A stretch of 31,462 nt of DNA. Origin: DASZQY01 sp036511595. GTDB lineage: Bacteria; Pseudomonadota; Alphaproteobacteria; Rhizobiales; Kaistiaceae. Location of the stretch: contig DATCBY010000032.1 in NCBI GenBank assembly GCA_036511595.1, positions 1 to 31,462 on the forward strand, in the 5' to 3' direction. Shown here in pieces: positions 24,171-31,462 of this stretch. Both the position numbers and the translations under genes were made by a program. The stretch's first letter is position 1. Each line of letters begins with the position of its first letter. The notes below the pieces were generated by a model that worked only from the letters and a program-made list of their open reading frames with translations, was not told where the DNA came from and searched no databases.

Positions 24171-25760
24171 ATGCCCGCTGTTTCCCCCGTTTCCCGCCGC
24201 CGCACGTTCGCGATCATTTCGCACCCGGACGCCGGCAAGACCACGCTCACCGAGAAGCTGCTGCTCTTCGGGGGCGCCATCCAGCTTGCCGGCGAGGTCA
24301 AGGCGAAGAAGAGCCGGCGCGAAACCCGTTCAGACTGGATGGAACTGGAGCGCGAGCGCGGCATCTCCGTCGTCACCTCGGTGATGACCTTCGAGTACGG
24401 CGATTGCATCTTCAATCTGCTCGATACCCCCGGCCATGAGGACTTTTCCGAGGATACGTACCGCACGCTTTCGGCGGTCGACTCGGCCGTCATGGTCATC
24501 GACGCCGCCAAGGGCATCGAGGCGCGTACGCGCAAGCTGTTCGAGGTCTGCCGGCTGCGCGATATCCCGATCATCACCTTCATCAACAAGATGGATCGCG
24601 ACGGCCGTCACCCGTTCGAGCTGCTGGAGGAGATCGAGAAGACGCTGGCGCTCGATACTGCGCCGCTGAGCTGGCCGCTCGGGTCCGGCCGCACCTTCGC
24701 CGGAGTCTACGACCTTCACAAGAACGTCGTCCGCCGCATCGACGTCCTCGACGAGGCTCCGCGCCCGGTGGCGGAGCTGACGACCGCTGCCTTCGCCGAA
24801 TATCTTCCCGAAACGGACGCCGCGCTTGCCGCCGAGGAAATCGCGCTGGCCAAGGCCGCCTGTCATCCATTCGACATGCAGTCGTTTCGCGAGGGCCACC
24901 TGACGCCGGTGCTGTTCGGCTCGGCGCTCCGCAATTTCGGCGTCCGCGATCTCATCGAGCGCCTCGCCGCCATCGCGCCACCGCCCGAGGCCCGCAAGGC
25001 CGAGGAGCGTATCGTCGAGCCGGACGAGCCCGGCATGACCGGCCTCGTCTTCAAGATCCAGGCGAACATGGACCCCAACCACCGCGACCGCATTGCCTTC
25101 GTGCGCGTCTGCTCGGGCAAGCTCACGCGCGGCATGAAGGCGAAGCTCATGCGCACGGGCAAGCCGATGAGCATCAACGCCCCGCAGTTCTTCTTCGCCC
25201 GCGAGCGCACCACCGCGGAGGAAGCCTGGCCCGGCGACATCGTCGGCATCCCCAACCACGGCACGCTTCGGATCGGCGACACGCTCACCGAAGGCGAGAC
25301 GCTGAACTTCCGCGGCGTGCCGAGCTTCGCTCCGGAAATCCTGCGCCGTGTCCGCGTCGCCGACGCCATGCGCGCCAAGAAGCTGCGCGAGGCGCTGCGC
25401 CAGATGGCGGAGGAGGGCGTCGTACAGGTGTTCGCCCCGCTTGATGGCTCGCCGCAGATCGTCGGCGTCGTCGGCGCCCTGCAGCTCGACGTGCTGAAGG
25501 CGCGTCTTGCCTCCGAGTATGATCTCGAGATCGAGTTCGAGCAGCCGCGCTTCACCGTCGGGCGCTGGATTACCGCCGAAAATCCCGCCGACAGCGACGC
25601 TTTCATCGCCGCCCACCGCGGCGACATGGTCGAGGACCTCGACGGCGCCCCCGTTTTCCTGGCGCCGTCGCAGTTCCTGCTCAACTACGAAATCGAGCGC
25701 GCCCCCAAGATCGTCTTCTCCGACGTCAAGGACTACCAGCGCCACGCCGCGAACGCGTGA
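24171..25760 (+). CDS. prfC: Peptide chain release factor 3 (RF3)
   Basis: RF3 is the translational GTPase that removes RF1/RF2 from the ribosome after peptide release. From ATG 24171 it is 529 aa, the same length as the E. coli protein. G1 is SHPDAGKTT (17-25), G3 DTPGHED (85-91) and G4 NKMD (139-142). The RF3-specific segment KKSRRETRSDWMELERERGI covers switch I. The C-terminal domains include NINAPQFFFARERTTAEEAW-like sequence and end with the typical VKDYQRHA. No strong ribosome binding site is seen. It is followed after 10 bases by uup, so the two are probably one transcript. Confidence 0.95.
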   Translation: MPAVSPVSRRRTFAIISHPDAGKTTLTEKLLLFGGAIQLAGEVKAKKSRRETRSDWMELERERGISVVTSVMTFEYGDCIFNLLDTPGHEDFSEDTYRTLSAVDSAVMVIDAAKGIEARTRKLFEVCRLRDIPIITFINKMDRDGRHPFELLEEIEKTLALDTAPLSWPLGSGRTFAGVYDLHKNVVRRIDVLDEAPRPVAELTTAAFAEYLPETDAALAAEEIALAKAACHPFDMQSFREGHLTPVLFGSALRNFGVRDLIERLAAIAPPPEARKAEERIVEPDEPGMTGLVFKIQANMDPNHRDRIAFVRVCSGKLTRGMKAKLMRTGKPMSINAPQFFFARERTTAEEAWPGDIVGIPNHGTLRIGDTLTEGETLNFRGVPSFAPEILRRVRVADAMRAKKLREALRQMAEEGVVQVFAPLDGSPQIVGVVGALQLDVLKARLASEYDLEIEFEQPRFTVGRWITAENPADSDAFIAAHRGDMVEDLDGAPVFLAPSQFLLNYEIERAPKIVFSDVKDYQRHAANA

Positions 25761-25770
25761 CGCGCGAACG

Positions 25771-27591
<1,821 letters not shown>

Positions 27592-27671
27592 CCGACCACT
27601 GGCAAGCAACCGGTGACGCCGGCAACTACCTCGCGTACGATCTGGCGTCGGCAACTGAGCGGGGCGCGATC

Positions 27672-28211
27672 ATGCAAGAGCTGGCCGGAGCGACCTACCT
27701 TTACAATCTCTCTGTCGTTGCGATTACGTTCGCCGCCGTCTCGGTGCTGGTCATGCTCATCCGCCAGACCATGGGCGGCAAACTTTCCAACTTCGACCTC
27801 TACCTGATCGTCACGTACGTTTCGCTGGGCTTCGCCGTCGCTGCCGCCGCGCTGCTGCCGCCGCTGGTTGCACTCTTCGCGCCCGCCGTGCCGGTCCAGT
27901 GGGCGGTGGCCAGCGGCCTCGCCGCCGTATCCATTGCGGTTGCCACGGCGAACTCCATGCGGCTGCGACACAGGGCGGCCACGGTGCATATGTCGGTCGC
28001 GGTGAGAGCCGTCTTCGCCGGTTACTGGCTTTCGGTGCTGGCCCTGCTGGTAAATGCCGCGGTCCCGCCGGTGCAGGGCGTCGGTCTTCACGCCGCGGCA
28101 GTGACCTTCTTCCTCCTCGTCCTTATGACGGCATTCGTGCGCCGGGTTGCCTCGCGCCTTCGCTTGGACGCCGAAAGCGCCGCCGACGACTGGGCACCGG
28201 ATCGCGGCTGA
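27672..28211 (+). CDS. Five-helix integral membrane protein of unknown function
   Basis: From ATG 27672 the 179-residue product has five hydrophobic segments. They lie at about 11-31 (LYNLSVVAITFAAVSVLVML), 43-65, 75-93, 107-128 and 136-155. Short arginine-rich loops (MRLRHRAA, FVRRVASRLRL) point to the cytoplasm. The C-terminal tail is acidic. No catalytic motif is visible and I do not recognise the family. The frame is open further upstream into the end of uup, but that extension is not hydrophobic and overlaps uup, so 27672 is preferred. It lies 80 bases behind uup on the same strand. Confidence 0.7.
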   Translation: MQELAGATYLYNLSVVAITFAAVSVLVMLIRQTMGGKLSNFDLYLIVTYVSLGFAVAAAALLPPLVALFAPAVPVQWAVASGLAAVSIAVATANSMRLRHRAATVHMSVAVRAVFAGYWLSVLALLVNAAVPPVQGVGLHAAAVTFFLLVLMTAFVRRVASRLRLDAESAADDWAPDRG

Positions 28212-28269
28212 ATCCTGGCGCAGCGTCACTCCCGGCCGCCCATTTGTTGCGCTTGACGCCTTCTCTGGA

Positions 28270-28289
28270 ATTTGTCCAAATGGACAAAT
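28270..28289. promoter_or_regulatory. Perfect dyad, candidate RutR-type operator for preT-preA
   Basis: ATTTGTCC-AAAT-GGACAAAT is a perfect inverted repeat 45 bases before the preT start. Its core TTGTCCA-AA-TGGACAA differs from the E. coli RutR consensus TTGACCA-NN-TGGTCAA only by one symmetric A/T swap in each arm. RutR regulates pyrimidine catabolism, the pathway encoded immediately downstream. A possible -35 (TTGACG, 28253-28258) lies just upstream, so the site would cover the promoter. Confidence 0.6.
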
Positions 28290-28334
28290 CTTGAGATCGG
28301 CGCGGTCTGCGCCGGAGCGCGGGAGAAATGGCCG

Positions 28335-29690
28335 ATGGCCCTAGAGCGCAGACCGGATATCGCCGCCGGGCGGCTTCTCGCCGAGGACTACGCCGCCAAC
28401 TTCGGCGACCTCCATCCCCCGCTCGATCACCACCAGGCCGTCGTCGAAGCCGACCGCTGCTACTTCTGTTACGACGCGCCGTGCCTTCACGCCTGCCCGA
28501 CCGGCATCGACATCCCGCTGTTCATCCGCGAGATCCTGACCGACAACCCGAAGGGCGCCGCCGAGACGATCCTTTCCGAAAACATCCTTGGCGGCATGTG
28601 CGCCCGCGTCTGCCCGACCGAGACGCTGTGCGAGGAAGCCTGCGTGCGCGAGAAGGCCGAGGGCAAGCCGGTGCGCATCGGCGAACTGCAGCGTTACGCC
28701 ACCGACGTGCTGATGCGGGAGGACGGCCGCCAGCCGTTCGAGCGCGCCGCGCCGACGGCCAAGAAGATCGCCGTCGTCGGCGCCGGCCCGGCCGGTCTTT
28801 CCTGCGCCCATCGTCTCGCCATGCACGGCCACGACGTCGTCATCTACGACGCCAGGCCAAAAGCCGGCGGCCTCAACGAGTACGGCATCGCCGCCTACAA
28901 GTCCCCGAACAACTTTGCGCAGGCCGAAGTCGATTTCGTGCTGGCCATCGGTGGCATCACGGTGGAGAACGGCAAGGCCCTCGGCCGCGACCTCGATCTC
29001 GCCACGCTCCGCCGCCAGTACGACGCCGTCTTCCTCGCCATTGGGCTTGCCGGCGTCAACGCGCTGAACCTGCCGGATGAGCACTCCGCCGGCGTCGAGG
29101 ATGCCGTCGACTACATCGCCGGCCTGCGTCAGGCGTCCGATCTGGCGAGCCTCCCCGTCGGCCGCCGCGTCGTCGTTGTCGGCGGCGGCATGACGGCGAT
29201 CGACATCGCCTCCCAGTCGAAGCGCCTTGGCGCCGAGGACGTCACCATCGTCTATCGCCGCGGCGTCGAGAGGATGGGCGCCAGCGCCTACGAGCGTGAG
29301 CTGGCGCAGACCGACGGCGTCAAGATCAAGTTCAACGCCATGCCGAAGCGCCTCGTCACCAGCGCCGGCAAGGTCGTTGCCGCCGAGTTCGAATACACCG
29401 CCGAAACGAACGGCAGGCTCGCCGGCACCGGCGAGACCTTTACGCTCGATGCCGATGTCGTCTTCAAGGCCATCGGTCAGACCTTCGTTGCTGCCGGCCT
29501 TGACGGCGGCGCCGGCGAAATCGCGCTGGAAGGCGGCTGCATCAGGGTCGATGCCGAACGCCGCACTTCGGCCAGGGGCGTCTGGGCTGGCGGCGATTGC
29601 GTGTTCGGCGGCGAAGACCTGACGGTCGCCGCCGTTCAGGATGGCAAGCTCGCCGCCGAGTCGATCAACCGCGCGCTGCTGGCCTCATAG
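28335..29690 (+). CDS. preT: NAD-dependent dihydropyrimidine dehydrogenase, subunit PreT
   Basis: PreT is the NAD(P)/FAD and iron-sulphur electron-input subunit of dihydropyrimidine dehydrogenase, which reduces uracil and thymine in the first step of reductive pyrimidine catabolism. The 451-residue protein has eight cysteines (C42, C45, C50, C54 and C89, C93, C99, C103) for two [4Fe-4S] clusters in the GltD-like N-terminal domain. The FAD fold IAVVGAGPAGLSCAHRL and the NAD(P) fold VVVVGGGMTAIDIA follow, with AIGLAG and GVWAGGDCVFGGEDLTV near the end. ATG 28335 is preferred over the open extension to 28272 because GGGAGA precedes it by eight bases and homology starts there. PreA follows after 15 bases. 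Confidence 0.92.
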   Translation: MALERRPDIAAGRLLAEDYAANFGDLHPPLDHHQAVVEADRCYFCYDAPCLHACPTGIDIPLFIREILTDNPKGAAETILSENILGGMCARVCPTETLCEEACVREKAEGKPVRIGELQRYATDVLMREDGRQPFERAAPTAKKIAVVGAGPAGLSCAHRLAMHGHDVVIYDARPKAGGLNEYGIAAYKSPNNFAQAEVDFVLAIGGITVENGKALGRDLDLATLRRQYDAVFLAIGLAGVNALNLPDEHSAGVEDAVDYIAGLRQASDLASLPVGRRVVVVGGGMTAIDIASQSKRLGAEDVTIVYRRGVERMGASAYERELAQTDGVKIKFNAMPKRLVTSAGKVVAAEFEYTAETNGRLAGTGETFTLDADVVFKAIGQTFVAAGLDGGAGEIALEGGCIRVDAERRTSARGVWAGGDCVFGGEDLTVAAVQDGKLAAESINRALLAS

Positions 29691-29705
29691 GTCGGAGAGA
29701 AAATC

Positions 29706-31010
29706 ATGGCTGACCTTCGCTCCACGTTTGCCGGCATCAAGTCGCCCAACCCGTTCTGGCTGGCTTCCGCGCCGCCGACCGACAAGGAATACAACGTCGT
29801 CCGTGCCTTCAAGGCTGGCTGGGGCGGCGTCGTGTGGAAGACGCTCGGCGAGGACCCGCCCATCGTCAATGTGTCTGGCCCCCGCTATGGCGCCATCCAC
29901 TCCGGCGATCGCCGCCTGATCGGCCTCAACAACATCGAGCTGATCACCGACCGGCCGCTCGACGTGAATCTGCGAGAGATCAAGCAGGTCAAGCGCGACT
30001 GGCCTGATCGTGCGCTGGTCGTCTCACTCATGGTGCCTTGCGAAGAGTCGAGCTGGAAGAAGATCCTGCCGCTGGTCGAGGAAACCGGCGCCGACGGCGT
30101 CGAGCTGAATTTCGGCTGCCCGCATGGCATGAGCGAGCGCGGCATGGGCGCCGCCGTCGGCCAGGTGCCGGAATACATCGAGATGGTCGCGCGCTGGTGC
30201 AAGCAGACGACGCGCATGCCGGTCATCGTCAAGCTGACCCCCAACATCACCGATATCCGCCGCCCGGCGCGTGCCGCCGCGGTCGCCAACGCCGACGCCG
30301 TCTCCCTCATCAACACCATCAACTCGATCACCAGCGTCAACCTTGACGATTTCGCCCCCGAGCCGACGATTGACGGCAAGGGCAGCCACGGCGGTTACTG
30401 CGGGCCGGCGGTCAAGCCGATCGCCCTGTCGATGGTTTCCGAGATCGCCCGCGACAAGGAAACCGCCGGCATGCCGATCTCCGGCATCGGCGGCATCACC
30501 ACCTGGCGCGATGCTGCCGAGTTCATGGCGCTGGGCGCCGGCAACGTCCAGGTGTGCACGGCGGCCATGACCTATGGTTTCCGCATCGTCGAGGAGATGG
30601 TCTCCGGCCTGTCGCGCTACCTCGACGAGCGCCAGATGAAACTCGGCGACCTCGTTGGCCGCGCCGTCCCCAATCTCTCCGACTGGCAGTACCTCAACCT
30701 CAACTACGTCACCAAGGCGCGCATCGACCAGGAGCTCTGCATCGAGTGCGGGCGCTGCCACATCGTCTGCGAGGACACTTCCCACCAGGCGATAACCGCC
30801 AGCAAGGACGGCGTCCGCCACTTTGAGGTCATCGACTCGGAGTGCGTCGGCTGCAATCTCTGCGTCAATGTCTGCCCGGTCGAGAACTGCATCACCATGG
30901 AGCAGATCACCGCCGAGGTGGACCCGCACGGCGGTGCCCCGGCGCGCGGCTATCGCAACTGGACGCAGCATCCGAACAACTCGATGCGGGTGGTCGAGCC
31001 GGCGGAATAA
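29706..31010 (+). CDS. preA: NAD-dependent dihydropyrimidine dehydrogenase, catalytic subunit PreA
   Basis: PreA carries the FMN barrel in which uracil and thymine are reduced to their 5,6-dihydro forms. The 434-residue protein begins with the TIM-barrel start TFAGIKSPNPFWLASAPPTD. The catalytic loop NFGCPHGMSERGMG has Cys138 at the position of the proton-donating cysteine of mammalian DPD. GISGIGG-type phosphate binding (MPISGIGGITTWRDAAEF) follows. At the C-terminus two ferredoxin motifs bind [4Fe-4S] clusters: C345, C348, C351, C355 and C380, C383, C386, C390 (followed by PVE). GGAG eight bases before the ATG supports the start. Length and motifs are normal. Confidence 0.94.
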   Translation: MADLRSTFAGIKSPNPFWLASAPPTDKEYNVVRAFKAGWGGVVWKTLGEDPPIVNVSGPRYGAIHSGDRRLIGLNNIELITDRPLDVNLREIKQVKRDWPDRALVVSLMVPCEESSWKKILPLVEETGADGVELNFGCPHGMSERGMGAAVGQVPEYIEMVARWCKQTTRMPVIVKLTPNITDIRRPARAAAVANADAVSLINTINSITSVNLDDFAPEPTIDGKGSHGGYCGPAVKPIALSMVSEIARDKETAGMPISGIGGITTWRDAAEFMALGAGNVQVCTAAMTYGFRIVEEMVSGLSRYLDERQMKLGDLVGRAVPNLSDWQYLNLNYVTKARIDQELCIECGRCHIVCEDTSHQAITASKDGVRHFEVIDSECVGCNLCVNVCPVENCITMEQITAEVDPHGGAPARGYRNWTQHPNNSMRVVEPAE

Positions 31011-31121
31011 GGACCCGCGCCCGCGCCGTCGGTTCGGCATGGCAAATCGTTCGTTACCGTCAACCGGCGGCTAACCACTTTCGGTTACCGATGCGAAATA
31101 CGTCGGGCGTAGGGTCGGTGG

Positions 31122-31295
31122 ATGAAAGCCATGCTGACCCGGTTCAGGGATGACCAATCCGGCGCGACGTCGATCGAGTATGCCTTGATCGGCGCGCTGG
31201 TCAGCGTCGCCATCATCCTCGGCGCCGGCGCCATCGGCACGAAGCTGAATTCCATGTTCAACGCTGTGGCCACCAAGGTTCCCAACGCTCCCTGA
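31122..31295 (+). CDS. Flp/Fap-type type IVb prepilin
   Basis: A 57-codon gene encodes MKAMLTRFRDDQSG followed by ATSIEYALIGALVSVAIILG, a hydrophobic helix, and a short tail ending NAP. This is the Flp pilin pattern: a short basic leader cleaved by a CpaA/TadV-type peptidase after Gly14, Glu at position +5 (E19) with the adjacent tyrosine, and about 43 mature residues. Such pilins polymerise into tight-adherence pili used for attachment and biofilm. The start is either the ATG at 31122 or the one at 31131. No other tad/cpa gene is in view; they may follow to the right. The 111-bp upstream region should contain the promoter. Confidence 0.9.
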   Translation: MKAMLTRFRDDQSGATSIEYALIGALVSVAIILGAGAIGTKLNSMFNAVATKVPNAP

Positions 31296-31462
31296 AGCGA
31301 ACTTCCGCTTTCCGCGTGAGAGCCGATCGGGCTTCGCGAATTCCCCCACGAAAATAATCTATTCCCGCTCTGCGAACCCATGAGACGATGCTGACATTCT
31401 CGCTCGTCGAAGGGGCGCCAACCGGTGGCGACCAGTAGGTGGAGCGGGGATGTGGCGTCCGC
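31296..31462. other. Region after the pilin gene; no gene identified
   Basis: These last 167 bases show no coding frame I can support. An ATG at 31450 preceded by GGAGCGGGG may begin another gene, but only four codons are inside the window. Confidence 0.3.

Noticed and set aside
31040..31110. CtrA-like sites upstream of the pilin gene
   Set aside because: Several TTACC/TAACC half-like elements occur, but none forms the TTAA-N7-TTAA arrangement.

Overview
The window comes from the chromosome of a GC-rich, strongly GC3-biased alphaproteobacterium. Gene content (RF3-ABC-F pair, PreT/PreA, sarcosine/dimethylglycine dehydrogenase-like enzyme, Flp pilin, HpaR-type MarR regulator) suggests Hyphomicrobiales or a near neighbour. 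That placement is inference; no rRNA gene or full tRNA is present to confirm it.

Layout. (1) 1-1974 is a mobile-element junkyard: the tail of a superfamily-1 helicase, a lone P4-type integrase bracketed by two outward-facing tRNA-Arg-like 3' ends, a 34-codon stump of a second integrase, and the 5' stump of an AraC-type regulator. (2) 2032-7686 holds an unknown gene with a one-base frameshift, a GT4 glycosyltransferase, a YCII-like protein, a small exported protein and a bifunctional Aas acyltransferase/acyl-ACP synthetase. (3) 7700-15380 is an aromatic meta-cleavage type catabolic cluster. It has two paralogous double-domain dimeric alpha-beta barrel proteins, a VOC protein, a decayed CocE-type hydrolase, a truncated and frameshifted HpaD-type extradiol dioxygenase, an HpaR-like MarR repressor, a FAH-family hydrolase/isomerase, a DHDPS-family aldolase and an SBF-like transporter. 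A promoter with an overlapping dyad lies between the aldolase and the transporter. (4) 15407-19429 holds an exported protein and a two-gene operon of a choline-kinase-like phosphotransferase and a covalent-flavin N-methyl amine dehydrogenase. (5) 19694-24032 holds ManC, a broken HD-GYP phosphodiesterase and a secreted PAN-domain protein. (6) 24171-28211 holds prfC, uup and a membrane protein. (7) 28270-31010 is the reductive pyrimidine catabolism pair preT-preA behind a near-perfect RutR-like operator. (8) 31122-31295 is a short Flp/Fap pilin gene.

Two themes stand out. First, the catabolic cluster carries a head-to-head scar near 10,960-10,968. The CocE-like gene and the dioxygenase gene, which once diverged from a shared promoter region, have both lost their 5' ends together with that region. 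Three intact genes downstream of CocE are thereby left without an obvious promoter. Second, at least six single-base lesions interrupt otherwise well conserved reading frames, four of them in homopolymer runs (C4, T7, G5, G4). This pattern points to residual sequencing error at least as much as to biology and must be settled before these genes are called pseudogenes. The CocE gene, with several independent lesions, is the best case for genuine decay.
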